DNA from: JACMLD01 sp039916305
GTDB taxonomy: Bacteria > Bacteroidota > Bacteroidia > Chitinophagales > Chitinophagaceae
Assembly: GCA_039916305.1 (NCBI GenBank)
Contig: JBDSLR010000018.1
Span: 1-64,000 of the forward strand
Direction of reading: 5' to 3'
DNA: 64,000 bases
In this document: positions 54,554-63,931 of the stretch, piece by piece
How positions within the stretch are numbered: position 1 is the first letter of the stretch
How the letters are laid out: every line of letters starts with the position of its first letter
Position numbers and translations under genes: made by a program
The notes under the pieces: model-generated
What the model was told of the DNA's origin: nothing
The model's input: only the letters and a program-made list of their open reading frames with translations
The model's database searches: none

Positions 54554-56629
54554 ATGAAGACTTCAATCACAGCATTGTTATTCTTGTTCCTAATAGGATT
54601 TTCTGCGCATCCACAAAAAAATGCACCGTTGCCTTATGGCCCGGTACCAAATGAAAATCAAATACGGTGGCAGGAGATGGAGTATTATGCGTTTATCCAT
54701 TTTTCAGTAAATACCTATACCGATCAGGAATGGGGTAACGGTGATGAAGACCCGAAAATTTTTAATCCGGTTAATTTAGACTGCCGGCAATGGGCCCGTG
54801 TTTGTAAGGAAGCAGGTATGAAAGGAGTAATCCTGGTTGCCAAACACCACAGCGGTTTCTGCTTCTGGCCTTCCAAATACACGGAATATTCGGTAAAAAA
54901 TTGTCCCTGGAAGAATGGTAAAGGTGACATCGTTCGTGAAATGGCGGATGCCTGTAAAGAATTTGGATTGAAGCTGGGCATTTATTTATCTCCATGGGAT
55001 AGAAACTCCGCAGATTATGGAAAACCTGCATACATTAGTTATTTTAGAAATCAACTCAGGGAATTACTGTCTAATTACGGGGATATTTTTGAAATCTGGT
55101 TTGATGGGGCCAATGGCGGATCTGGTTATTATGGTGGTGCCCGGGAGACCCGTAAGATAGACCGTACAACCTATTATGACTGGATGAATACGTATAAAAT
55201 GATTCGTGCGCTGCAGCCAAACATTGTAATATGGAATGATAACGGTGACAGGGCCGATCTCCGCTGGGTGGGAACCGAGGCTGGTTATGTTGGCGAAACC
55301 AACTGGAGTTTACTAAATGCAACGGGCGACGTTCCTGAAAATATGTTGCGTTATGGTGTTGAAAATGGAAATGTTTGGGTTCCGGGGGAGGTAAATACTT
55401 CCATACGGCCGGGTTGGTTCTATCATACCTACGAAGACAGCCGGGTGAAGACATTGCCCCAGCTGCTTGATACCTATTACAATTCTATCGGCCGCAACGG
55501 TACCATGCTGCTTAACTTTCCTGTTACACCGGATGGACTGATCCATCCAAATGATGAAAAGGCGGTAGTATCGCTTGCCAGTGCGGTAAAAGAAGCATTT
55601 GCCGTAAACCTGGTATCCGGAACAAAACTAACTGCCAGCAATAGCCGGAGCAACGATAAAAATTTTGGTGCCGATAAAGTAATTGATAATAATAAAAATA
55701 CCTACTGGGCTACTGATGACGGTGTAACAGACGCTTCGCTGACAATTAATTTTGACAAGCCGGTTACCTTCAACCGTTTTTTAGTGCAGGAATATATCCG
55801 GCTGGGGCAAAGAGTAAAGGGATTCACCCTTGAAGCATTTGTAAATGGTCAATGGAAGCAGTTGGCTAAAGAAACTACGATAGGCTATAAACGTATCCTC
55901 CGGTTTTCAACAGTGGAAGCAACACAATTGCGTTTACATATTACAGATTCAAAAAGTGCCCCTCTTATTTCAAACATTGGCGTTTATAATTCACCGGTAG
56001 TACTTACGGCCCCTGAAATCATAAGAAAGCAGTCGGGTGAAATAATAATTACGCCCGCTGATAAAGAAGCGGAGATTTATTATACACTGGATGGATCATT
56101 GCCTACTGAAAAATCAACGCAATACAACGCTCCTTTGCTTTCAGGCGGAAAGATACATATTCAGGCAATCGCTTATGATCCCTCATCAGGCAAGAGCAGC
56201 CCCGTTTCCAATGAAAAATTTGATATTGTAAGGAAGAACTGGAAGATAACCGGTGTTGATGACAAAAACATATACAACATCATTGACGGAAATCCGAACA
56301 CTGCCTGGTACCAAACGCAGGATAAAAAAATGCCTGTTGATATAGCAATTGATTTCGGTAAAGAAGAAAACCTGGCAGGTTTTAAATACCTGCCCGGGCA
56401 AGGCAGCACAAAAGGTATCATCACTTTGTATAAATTTTTTGTTTCGCAAAATAATATTGACTGGAATTTGGTTAACGAAGGCGAATTCTCCAATATTCAA
56501 AATAACCCGTTATGGCAAGTAAAAAACTTTAAACCTGTAAAAGCCAGGTATATAAAATTGCAGGCGTTAAAGAATACAGAAAATGACCAGGCTGCAGGTT
56601 ATGGAGAACTGGATGTGATTACAGAATAA
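54554..56629 (+). CDS. Glycoside hydrolase family 29 alpha-L-fucosidase with F5/8C-type modules
   Basis: A 691-residue secreted retaining fucosidase; signal peptide ends near FSAHPQ. The catalytic TIM barrel (about 30-345) includes EYYAFIHFSVNTYTDQEWGNG, the fucose-binding KHHSGFCFWPS (His98/His99) and the nucleophile D184 in IWFDGANGG. A coagulation factor 5/8 type C sandwich follows (about 355-475), then a chitobiase-type C-terminal module (about 485-560, EIYYTLDGSLPTE) and a second F5/8C domain (about 565-690). Such modules bind glycans. With GH95 it would clear terminal alpha-linked fucose or related 6-deoxy sugars. Probably the last gene of the locus. Confidence 0.92.
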   Translation: MKTSITALLFLFLIGFSAHPQKNAPLPYGPVPNENQIRWQEMEYYAFIHFSVNTYTDQEWGNGDEDPKIFNPVNLDCRQWARVCKEAGMKGVILVAKHHSGFCFWPSKYTEYSVKNCPWKNGKGDIVREMADACKEFGLKLGIYLSPWDRNSADYGKPAYISYFRNQLRELLSNYGDIFEIWFDGANGGSGYYGGARETRKIDRTTYYDWMNTYKMIRALQPNIVIWNDNGDRADLRWVGTEAGYVGETNWSLLNATGDVPENMLRYGVENGNVWVPGEVNTSIRPGWFYHTYEDSRVKTLPQLLDTYYNSIGRNGTMLLNFPVTPDGLIHPNDEKAVVSLASAVKEAFAVNLVSGTKLTASNSRSNDKNFGADKVIDNNKNTYWATDDGVTDASLTINFDKPVTFNRFLVQEYIRLGQRVKGFTLEAFVNGQWKQLAKETTIGYKRILRFSTVEATQLRLHITDSKSAPLISNIGVYNSPVVLTAPEIIRKQSGEIIITPADKEAEIYYTLDGSLPTEKSTQYNAPLLSGGKIHIQAIAYDPSSGKSSPVSNEKFDIVRKNWKITGVDDKNIYNIIDGNPNTAWYQTQDKKMPVDIAIDFGKEENLAGFKYLPGQGSTKGIITLYKFFVSQNNIDWNLVNEGEFSNIQNNPLWQVKNFKPVKARYIKLQALKNTENDQAAGYGELDVITE

Positions 56630-56888
56630 AAATAAGTTCGGTACCAGTTTATTAAACCAATCTTTTTGCCAGGTTAAAACCGTGTTGGTAATTACAGCTT
56701 AGATTTTATTTAACAGGCAAATTTTGCTTCCCGTGTGGTTTAGTAACGACCAGTGCTGGCAATATACCAGTTCCAGTTGTAAAAAACGGGTTTAATGCAT
56801 GGAATGGAATAAGGTATAGTAAGGCCGTAGTAAACACCGTTATTTTAAATAGCATAGGTGCAGATACCTGTTTTTTAAAACTCATTAA

Positions 56889-59294
56889 CTACAGCGGCAG
56901 GGTAAAATAAAAGGTTGAACCTTTGCTGCGTTCACTCTCCACCCAAATTTCTCCATCATGCCGTCTTATAATTTCGGCACTTAGATACAGGCCGATGCCA
57001 AAACCGGCAATATGCCGGGTGTTATTGTTTTGCACGCGGAAATAACGCTCGAAGACTTTTTCTCTATCCTCAGGCGCTAAACCAATTCCGTAGTCCCGCA
57101 CGCTGACCTGCGCTTTGCCGTTAGTAATGTTGGAATTAATCTCCACTACTTTATGCTGTGTTGAATACTTAATGGCATTGCTGATCAGGTTAGTGACTAC
57201 AGACCAAATTTTTTCCTGGTCAGCATTAACAATAATAGTGTTATCAAGTTGCAGTTTAAATTCATTGGTAGACACCGTTAATGCTATCTCCGATATCACT
57301 TCTTCAATGAGTGCACCCAGATCAAATGTTTTTTTATCGAGCAAAAGTTTGGAGGATTCCAGTCGGGACACGTTCAGGAATCCATTGATTAGATTGGTCA
57401 TGCGCTTGACCTGCAGGTAAGCTTTGTCCATGGCTCCGGCAAGGAACAAATCTTCATTATCCTTCAGCTTAGCAATTGAAATTTGAATAAACCCGCTTAA
57501 TGAGGTCAGCGGTGTTTTCAACTCATGGCTGACCATTCCAATGAAATCATTTTTGCGTTGTTCGTCCAGCTTCTGCTCGGTAACATCCATCACCACACCC
57601 GTGAATGCAGAGAAGGCGCCTGATGGATCTACTTTAAGGTTCCCAATGGCCCGCAGCCAGCGCAGGCGCTTATTATGTAGCCCAATAACGGGATAAGTTA
57701 CGTCATAGTCGCCTCCATGATAAATGGCATTTTCCAGTTTATCGCTAACATAACCCCGGTACTCATCAGTGATTTGCGCCAGGGCCTGTTCTATGGAGAG
57801 GTCTTCTTCGGCATGATAGCCAAACAATTCTTTTAAGCGCGCATCCGTTATAAAATCGCGTGTCACAGAATGAATAAACCAGGTACCGAAATTGGCGGCA
57901 TCAATGGCCAGGCGCAGCATAGTCTCACTTTCTGCTACTTTTTGCCGGGCTTCAGACAACTGGTTATTTAACGAGGCCAGTTTATCATTAGCAGTAGTCA
58001 ATCCTCCAACGTTCGCTGCCAGCTCTTCATTTATTGCTGCCATCTGTTCATTGGAGACCTGCAAATCTGCTGAACTTTTGGTCAGCGCTTCCTCCATTTG
58101 TTTGCGTTCTGTTACATCCCGCGTAGTGCCTGCAACCGCCTCTACTTCTCCCAATTCATTGATCACAGGTACCAAAATATAATCGTACACTCTTGTGCCT
58201 AAAACGGCATGGGGGAAAGACACTTCACCACGCACTGATTTTTTGGTGCTGGCAACATTATCAATCTCCCTTTCGTGCATCTGCGCATGCCATTCTTCGT
58301 AGCCATTCTCCCGCAATCCTTTCCCCACCGCTGTATCCCAGGTTTTCCCCCACATCTGCAGTAAAGCATCATTTACATAGGTAAACCGGTATTGCAAGTC
58401 CCACACATACATCAGGTCAGGCGTGCCTGAAGCGATCGTTTCATACACCCTTTTTTGCTGCTCGGCTGCTGCCCGGGCTGCTTTCAACTCTTGTTGTACT
58501 TTTATCAAGCCCGTCACTTCAAATACTATTCCCAACATTCCTTCTATCCGATCTTTTTCATCCCGCCAGGGTTGATAGCTAAAACTAAAATAGCGATCCT
58601 TTGTCGGTCCCCCCTCATATTCAGAAATCGGCACCAATAATTCATTAACCTCCAGTGGCTCGCCGTGGTGATAAACACGTAACAACATTTCTTGCAAGGG
58701 CGTTCCTACCAGTTCCGGTACCGCTTCAAAGATTGGACGGCCCAATAAATCCCGGCCCGCTAAAAATTGCTCATAAGCCGGGTTAACCAGCTCATAGATT
58801 AAATCCGGCCCGCTTAAAATACTAATGCCGGCCGCGGCTTGCATCAAGAATCCTTTGAACCGATCACGCTCTTGCTGAAACGCCAGTTTCGCGGCTACTT
58901 CCTTCTTTAATTCAACAACCTGCCGCGTATTTTCCAGCACCCAGACCGCCACCTTAGTAACCGCGCCCGCTTCATTTTTTATTGGAGCATACACGAAGGT
59001 CACAAAGATGTTTTCCGCTTTTCCTCGGCGTATGAGCACCATTTCAACTTCGTCTGCATAATAAGCCGCGCCAGTTACCACTACATTCTTTAAGGCTGAT
59101 TCGTAATAAGATCGTACTTCCGCAAAGGCATCCCAATAGAATTGGCCGAAGATGCTTTCAAAGGGCTTACCGGCTACTTCCAGGAATTTATCATTAACGA
59201 GCTCCGCAATAAAAGTATCCGCATTCAGTAAGCAGATGCCAATGGGTGCGTTCAATATCGTTTTCTCTAATTCTGCTCCGTCAGTGAATTGCAT
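56889..59294 (-). CDS. Multi-PAS sensor histidine kinase, soluble
   Basis: About 801 residues with no membrane segment or signal peptide, so a cytoplasmic sensor. Four PAS-type domains are visible at roughly 10-130, 145-275, 290-410 and 470-585, with a coiled-coil stretch at about 410-465. The kinase core has H-box MVSHELKTPLTSLSGF, N-box NLISNAIKYS, G1 DYGIGLAPED and G2 GFGIGLYLSAEI. There is no receiver or output domain, so a partner regulator must be elsewhere. The ATG at 59294 is preferred; the frame stays open to a GTG at 59324. Its signal is unknown, and nothing ties it to the polysaccharide locus. Confidence 0.92.
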   Translation of the reverse strand: MQFTDGAELEKTILNAPIGICLLNADTFIAELVNDKFLEVAGKPFESIFGQFYWDAFAEVRSYYESALKNVVVTGAAYYADEVEMVLIRRGKAENIFVTFVYAPIKNEAGAVTKVAVWVLENTRQVVELKKEVAAKLAFQQERDRFKGFLMQAAAGISILSGPDLIYELVNPAYEQFLAGRDLLGRPIFEAVPELVGTPLQEMLLRVYHHGEPLEVNELLVPISEYEGGPTKDRYFSFSYQPWRDEKDRIEGMLGIVFEVTGLIKVQQELKAARAAAEQQKRVYETIASGTPDLMYVWDLQYRFTYVNDALLQMWGKTWDTAVGKGLRENGYEEWHAQMHEREIDNVASTKKSVRGEVSFPHAVLGTRVYDYILVPVINELGEVEAVAGTTRDVTERKQMEEALTKSSADLQVSNEQMAAINEELAANVGGLTTANDKLASLNNQLSEARQKVAESETMLRLAIDAANFGTWFIHSVTRDFITDARLKELFGYHAEEDLSIEQALAQITDEYRGYVSDKLENAIYHGGDYDVTYPVIGLHNKRLRWLRAIGNLKVDPSGAFSAFTGVVMDVTEQKLDEQRKNDFIGMVSHELKTPLTSLSGFIQISIAKLKDNEDLFLAGAMDKAYLQVKRMTNLINGFLNVSRLESSKLLLDKKTFDLGALIEEVISEIALTVSTNEFKLQLDNTIIVNADQEKIWSVVTNLISNAIKYSTQHKVVEINSNITNGKAQVSVRDYGIGLAPEDREKVFERYFRVQNNNTRHIAGFGIGLYLSAEIIRRHDGEIWVESERSKGSTFYFTLPL

Positions 59295-59662
59295 AGAAAG
59301 GACAAATTTTTGATGCTGCCGCACAAATTAACTAAAAAATAAAGCCTTTTTGGCAAATTTATAAACAGGCGGGATTGAGCGCTGGTTTCATTACGTATCG
59401 TGCGGCAAGAGATGATTGCAGGTTTTTTAAAAACTTATCATACATCCCGGATCGCTTAATGGTAAGCACTGATATGTACCACAGGCCTTGCGTTAAAATA
59501 AGAGCGTTTTTACCAACATTAATTAGTGCAACCGTCTCAACGAGAGATTTTTGTTTTACTGGGCTGGATTTATTTTACGCACTGGGCGGCAATTGTGCTG
59601 TCCCGTCGGGATGGGGTATTTGGCAATAAAAACGTATATTCATTTTGCCAAGATAAAAATCA
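59295..59662. other. Divergent intergenic stretch
   Basis: About 370 bases between the kinase and the cytochrome gene. It should carry both divergent promoters. An 84-codon + strand open frame (59375-59629) has no family resemblance and is not called. Confidence 0.4.
59354..59361 (-). promoter_or_regulatory. Candidate -7 element for the PAS kinase gene
   Basis: On the minus strand this reads TAAATTTG, an exact fit to the Bacteroidota TAnnTTTG box, 59 bases before the preferred ATG. No clear -33 TTTG lies at the proper spacing. Confidence 0.35.
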
Positions 59663-60436
59663 ATGATGATTGATCAAACGCCAGTAACTACTCCATTTCC
59701 GCCGGTCTCAGGCTATACCCGGCATGCGCTCTGGGTACGGGTTACTCACTGGATTGTAACCATTAGTTTTTTTGCACTCATCTTTAGCGGGGTTGAAATT
59801 TTAATGGTGCATCCACGATTATATTGGGGTGATACAGGAAATGATCTTACACCAGCCTTGTTTGAGTTGCCCATTAGCCGGAACTATCATCACCAGGGCT
59901 GGCAAAAAGCAAAGCCTTTTTTTGATAGTCCGGGGTCACCGGTAAGTGCAAGCCGCACCTATGAAATTTTCAATCAAAACGGTTGGGGACGTAGTTTACA
60001 CTTTTTATCAGGTTGGGTGCTGTTCCTGGCAGGTTTATTTTACCTGCTGGCGGGCATTTTCAGCGGCCATTTTAAAAAGCGGCTCTGGCCAAAAACAAGC
60101 GAATTCAGCTTCCGGTTATTTACAAGCGATTTTCTTGGGCATATCCGGAAAATGCCCGCAGGATTGAATGGGAACTATGGTTTACTGCAAAAATATATAT
60201 ACATGTCCGTTATATTTTTATTGTTTCCATTGGTTGTAATGACAGGTATGACAATGTCGCCCGCGATTACAGCAGCATATCCGTTCCTGCTAAAAATGTT
60301 TGCCGGCGCGCAGTCCGCCCGTACTATTCATTTCTTTGTATCGGTGACGCTTTTGCTGTTCCTGCTGGTGCATGTGCTGATGGTAATCAGGTCGGGATTC
60401 CGGAAACAAATGCGGGGCATGACTATAGGTAAATAA
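59663..60436 (+). CDS. Membrane cytochrome b (hydrogenase/thiosulfate-reductase type b subunit)
   Basis: A 257-residue integral membrane protein with four or five helices. Potential haem-binding His residues lie in YTRHALWVRVTHWIV (H21, H29), in GRSLHFLSGWVLFLAG and in ARTIHFFVSVTLLLFLLVH. The layout matches the cytochrome b561 / Ni-Fe hydrogenase b-subunit family that passes electrons from quinol to periplasmic partners. It ends one base before a molybdopterin oxidoreductase gene, so the two probably form a membrane-bound reductase or oxidase, analogous in design to MsrPQ but with a different type of cytochrome. Confidence 0.88.
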   Translation: MMIDQTPVTTPFPPVSGYTRHALWVRVTHWIVTISFFALIFSGVEILMVHPRLYWGDTGNDLTPALFELPISRNYHHQGWQKAKPFFDSPGSPVSASRTYEIFNQNGWGRSLHFLSGWVLFLAGLFYLLAGIFSGHFKKRLWPKTSEFSFRLFTSDFLGHIRKMPAGLNGNYGLLQKYIYMSVIFLLFPLVVMTGMTMSPAITAAYPFLLKMFAGAQSARTIHFFVSVTLLLFLLVHVLMVIRSGFRKQMRGMTIGK

Positions 60437-60437
60437 T

Positions 60438-61196
60438 ATGAAAAAGAAACACCTTATTACCCGGCGCAATGCGATTATTACAGGACTTGCTTCGCTGGGT
60501 GGCATACTACTGACTGGTTGCGCAAAGAAATCACCGCCCACGTACGGTAATATATTGCGTATGGGTGATGCATTGACGTATGCGGCACACCGCACATTGC
60601 TTCCCGGGCAGTCTTTGGTAAAAGAATATTTGCAAAGCGACATATCAGCTTTTCCCGCAACCGGAACCACCAACCCGGGGGATCCGGAAATACGGGGTGA
60701 CCATGAGGTTCAATACAGTGATGCTTACGCGCAACTGCACCGCGGCTCTTTTGCTGACTGGCGGCTGTCAGTGGAAGGAAGTGTTGGCCGGCCTGCAGCT
60801 TACCCGCTCGCAGATCTTAAAGCATTTCCTGCACGCACCCAAATAACCCGGCACACCTGTGAAGAGGGGTGGACGGCCATTGCTGAATGGACGGGTGTGC
60901 CCTTAAGCACCGTACTCCATAACGCTGGCCTCAATAAGAAGGCGCGTTATGTCAATTTTTATGCCTATGATGGGTATATGGAAAGTATTGACATGCTGGA
61001 TGCCCTGCACCCTCAAACTATACTTGCCTACGGCATGAACGGACAGGACCTGCCTGTTGCCCATGGTGCACCCATCCGGGTGCGGGTAGAAACGCAGATT
61101 GGTTACAAAAGTGTGAAATACATCCAGCGAATTGTTGTCACAGACGAATTTGTAGATACCGGCGACACGGGCTGGGCATGGTATACCGGCATCTGA
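60438..61196 (+). CDS. Molybdopterin-dependent oxidoreductase (sulfite oxidase fold)
   Basis: A 252-residue exported protein. The N-terminus has a twin-arginine pair (TRRNAIITGLASLGG) and a lipobox LTGC (Cys28), so it may be a Tat-exported lipoprotein. The sulfite-oxidase molybdopterin fold is indicated by WRLSVEGSVGRPAAYPLADLKAFP, the Mo-ligand C141 in TRHTCEEGW, WTGVPLSTVL and APIRVRVETQIGYKSVKYI. It is short: no C-terminal dimerisation domain. Paired with the cytochrome b gene one base upstream, it presumably exchanges electrons with the quinone pool. The substrate (sulfoxide, sulfite, other) is undetermined. Confidence 0.9.
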   Translation: MKKKHLITRRNAIITGLASLGGILLTGCAKKSPPTYGNILRMGDALTYAAHRTLLPGQSLVKEYLQSDISAFPATGTTNPGDPEIRGDHEVQYSDAYAQLHRGSFADWRLSVEGSVGRPAAYPLADLKAFPARTQITRHTCEEGWTAIAEWTGVPLSTVLHNAGLNKKARYVNFYAYDGYMESIDMLDALHPQTILAYGMNGQDLPVAHGAPIRVRVETQIGYKSVKYIQRIVVTDEFVDTGDTGWAWYTGI

Positions 61197-61283
61197 CAAA
61201 AAAAATATACCGGTAATGCAGCGCAATTGAAAGATAAATCACTTTTGAGCGCTCCAGGTCATTTGAAGTTCGCTATCAATTAT

Positions 61284-62426
61284 TTAACTATAAACGGGGT
61301 ATTTAGTGATAGTTTGACCTACGCTCAGCCATTCGTTCCTGTTTTGTGGATTAAAAATAAAAGTGGATTTTATATCGCTGCCGCTACAGGTGAGTACAAT
61401 ACTTTCCGGCAGCCAGCCAGCCAGCAACCCGCCTTCCGTCATTAATATGGTTAGACTTGTTACCGGTCCAACATCAGCTCCCTGTATAATCAGCGCCGTT
61501 AAACTTCCGCGCTCCAAATCATTTTCGTTACCGGCATGGAAAGGCAGACTTTCAAGTTTTTTTTCTTCTGCTCCCGCAATGGTAAATATAAAGCTGCCAT
61601 TCGTTCCGGCCATGGTTTCGTCCGCAGTTTTTATCTCAAGTATATACCGGGTTGCAGGTGCACTTGTAAAAGGATTATAACCGGGCGTGGCCAGGTCATA
61701 GACGTTTTTGTAAGGAAGTTCATTGATCAGGCCCAGTAACTTGTCAACAGCTGTGATGTCTACCATAATAGCATCTATATAAAGATTCAGATACTTTTTC
61801 ATGGCCGGTGTTTGGGAAAGAACCCAGGTATAAATATAGCTGAAACTTTGGGTGGGATAATATGCCTGGCAGCGTTGCGCTTCTCTGATGTTTTTATATA
61901 CGCCTGGTTTGGTTAAGATAGTAGTAATGCCGTCTGCATAGCTGAAATTTTTTTGTTTTGCGCTGGTAAAAAAAGACTGAAGTGCCAGCGCTGATGTGTT
62001 TGATTCGTCCACCCCAATCCCCACATTGCTGTAAGCGCCGTTATATTTGCTGAGAAACAGGTGGTCATCTGCATGCGTCATTAACATGCAGACAGTATCA
62101 AAAAATTCCGCCAGGCAGTTTTTTACAATGATTATAAATTCATTGGGATTGAAATTGGTTGTTTTAATATCCCAAATAATAAAGGCGAGGGGGTAGGCAT
62201 TTCCGCGGAGCAAATTTGTTAAGCCTTGAAGATAGTTTTCAAGCGTTATTATATTATCATAAGAGGATTGCTCCTCATGAGAGATATAAAATTTATTGTT
62301 TGCAAAAACAATATCCGGCTCAAGCCCGTTGGCGCCGGCCTGCAAAAAATCTTTTGCCTCTTCAATTGTGTTGGGATTATGACCGATAATGTAAAAGGGT
62401 TTTTTGAATGGGTGCATATAACTCAA
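61284..62426 (-). CDS. Sphingomyelinase-D/GDPD-like phosphodiesterase fused to a PLAT-like domain
   Basis: A 380-residue protein. The N-terminal TIM-barrel part carries residues spaced as in spider and bacterial sphingomyelinase D: H16 (YIIGHNPN), E36 and D38 (GLEPDIV), H50 (YISHEE) and D86-x-K88 (IIWDIKTT), against H12, E32, D34, H47 and D91-x-K93 in the Loxosceles enzyme. This supports metal-dependent cleavage of a glycerophosphodiester or sphingolipid head group. The C-terminal part, about 262-378, resembles a PLAT/LH2 lipid-binding sandwich (YILEIKTADETMAGTNG, ESIVLTC). No signal peptide is visible. The gene stands alone, convergent with the oxidoreductase gene. Exact substrate is unknown; Bacteroidota do make sphingolipids. 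Confidence 0.72.
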   Translation of the reverse strand: MSYMHPFKKPFYIIGHNPNTIEEAKDFLQAGANGLEPDIVFANNKFYISHEEQSSYDNIITLENYLQGLTNLLRGNAYPLAFIIWDIKTTNFNPNEFIIIVKNCLAEFFDTVCMLMTHADDHLFLSKYNGAYSNVGIGVDESNTSALALQSFFTSAKQKNFSYADGITTILTKPGVYKNIREAQRCQAYYPTQSFSYIYTWVLSQTPAMKKYLNLYIDAIMVDITAVDKLLGLINELPYKNVYDLATPGYNPFTSAPATRYILEIKTADETMAGTNGSFIFTIAGAEEKKLESLPFHAGNENDLERGSLTALIIQGADVGPVTSLTILMTEGGLLAGWLPESIVLTCSGSDIKSTFIFNPQNRNEWLSVGQTITKYPVYS

Positions 62427-62554
62427 AAATAAATATTTTGTTTGATTTGAATGCTGTTTCCGCGTGCATTTACCAGGCCACTATGAGCATTTGCCATCGG
62501 TGGCATTCGCCATTTGCATGTGCGACTATCAAACGATGATTTGTTGAGGTTACC

Positions 62555-62591
62555 AAAAACCCTGCGCAGCGTTTATACTGGCAGGGTTTTT
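62555..62591 (-). terminator. Bidirectional terminator hairpin
   Basis: AAAAACCCTGC and GCAGGGTTTTT are perfect complements with a 15-base loop, directly after the stop of the minus-strand SRPBCC gene. The flanking A and T runs make it a good intrinsic terminator for that gene. Confidence 0.65.
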
Positions 62592-62594
62592 AAA

Positions 62595-63089
62595 CTAATG
62601 AGATAACAGCTCATCCAGGTTATCCAGCGCGGATGAATATCCTGCTTCAAACCCTGTCTCCAGTATTTTATCCATATCCTCTTTTTTATCAAAACTGATG
62701 GCTGATTCTATCCTGGTGCCATTGGCTGTTTTTATAAAACTATTTTTCCAGTTCCATACCGGCTCGCCCGGTTTTCTTTGTCCGTTCTCATCACTGAAGC
62801 CAGCTTTCGCGGTAAAAAATTCCGGCTTTTCTATTTTGCTGTATTCAAATTTGTCCCACTGCCCATTGCCGTCCGGGCCCTCCATTTTATAAAGCCAGGA
62901 GCCACCTTCCCTGAAATCCATATTGCTGGTTATCGCTTTATAAGGTTTTGGTGCCCACCATTTATCAAGTTGCTGACTTGTTGTCCAGGCTTTCCATACT
63001 TCATCCGGTGTGTGATCTAGTTCTTTAATAACCGTGATTTTTTTGCCGGCCAAATCTTCAGTAAACGAGGCTTTATTTTTCGTCATCAT
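62595..63089 (-). CDS. AHSA1/SRPBCC-family protein
   Basis: About 164 residues of the START-like Aha1 C-terminal / activator of Hsp90 homologue type. Signatures: KKITVIKELDHTPDEVWKAWTT, LDKWWAPKPY, FREGGSWLYKMEGPDG and ESAISFDKKEDMDKILETGFEAG near the end. The ATG at 63089 (or 63086) is preferred over an upstream start at 63152 because the family begins here. Such proteins bind small hydrophobic ligands and are often linked to ArsR-type regulators; none is adjacent. Function unknown. Confidence 0.85.
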   Translation of the reverse strand: MMTKNKASFTEDLAGKKITVIKELDHTPDEVWKAWTTSQQLDKWWAPKPYKAITSNMDFREGGSWLYKMEGPDGNGQWDKFEYSKIEKPEFFTAKAGFSDENGQRKPGEPVWNWKNSFIKTANGTRIESAISFDKKEDMDKILETGFEAGYSSALDNLDELLSH

Positions 63090-63443
63090 AGTTTGTGTGT
63101 TTTGATGAATGATTACAAACCCACAAACCGGACCAAAATAGTGCACGGGCACCGCTGTTTTTTTCGCTTTTGTCTTAGTTGCGCCTGGTCAGCATCGCTT
63201 ACAGGGGGCGGGTAAAACATTCCACATGGTAAGTTTTGTTCTTATCCTGGTTTGGTAAATCATCTCTTAACCTGGCATTTTTATTCTCTAACGGCAAATA
63301 AACGCTGAAGGGTAAATGACCATGTAAAGCGTATTTCGATGCCCATGCTTTCTGTTGAGATATACAGCTGTACATGCGCAACACAGTTATTTCAATTTCC
63401 AGCCGTAAAACGGTTATTAACCGCCCGTGCAGTGACGCCAATC
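63090..63443. other. Divergent intergenic stretch
   Basis: About 350 bases between the SRPBCC gene and the next + strand gene. Open frames here are extensions of the flanking genes or mutual shadows; no hairpin or clear promoter was recognised. Confidence 0.35.
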
Positions 63444-63908
63444 ATGTATTTGGATGATATTTGTCTGATAGAAAAGGGCAGGGATGAGATAATTTTACTG
63501 ATCAGCAGAAGTAATTTAAAAATGATCAGCATGCCACCAGGCCGCATTAAACAACTATTATCAGAAAGTGAAACCAGTAAAAGGTTGCTCTCTTTCCTGA
63601 TGGAAGAAAATATTCACCTTAAAAACCGCTTGTCGGAAATTTTGAAATCAGATTTCAAAGCGTCTTTGTTGGCCAAACTGGAGAATTATCAAACCAACTT
63701 TTTGCATACTGACAATACTGTAACGCTGCTGCGCAATGAGGTGGCTGATTTTGAGAAATTACTTGCTGTTGCGTCAATTGAAAAAGGCTATGCGGATAAA
63801 AACCTTGAAGACCAGTTAGCGTTGGTAAGGCACCATATAATACTTGCCGAAATTTCTTTCAGAAGCCTGCAGTCTTCTTTTAATCACTATCTTTCTAATA
63901 ACATATAG
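63444..63908 (+). CDS. Hypothetical protein, helical, about 154 residues
   Basis: Unrecognised soluble protein. The ATG at 63444 (MYLDDICLIEKGRDEI) is chosen because the 35 codons before it, open to 63339, look non-coding; the true start is uncertain. Residues about 40-70 could form a coiled coil (ETSKRLLSFLMEENIHLKNRL), and the rest is predicted mostly helical (LRNEVADFEKLLAVASIEKGY). No signal peptide or membrane segment. It faces a probable Crp/Fnr gene on the other strand, 23 bases away. No function is proposed. Confidence 0.55.
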   Translation: MYLDDICLIEKGRDEIILLISRSNLKMISMPPGRIKQLLSESETSKRLLSFLMEENIHLKNRLSEILKSDFKASLLAKLENYQTNFLHTDNTVTLLRNEVADFEKLLAVASIEKGYADKNLEDQLALVRHHIILAEISFRSLQSSFNHYLSNNI

Positions 63909-63931
63909 CCAGTAAAAGGAAATAGCTTGCA

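Noticed and set aside
59375..59629. 84-codon + strand open frame before the cytochrome b gene
   Set aside because: No recognisable domain and mixed composition; it occupies a divergent promoter region.
61408..61424. CAGC tandem repeat
   Set aside because: Only about three units, in frame within the phosphodiesterase gene; explained by its Leu-Ala-Gly-Trp-Leu codons.
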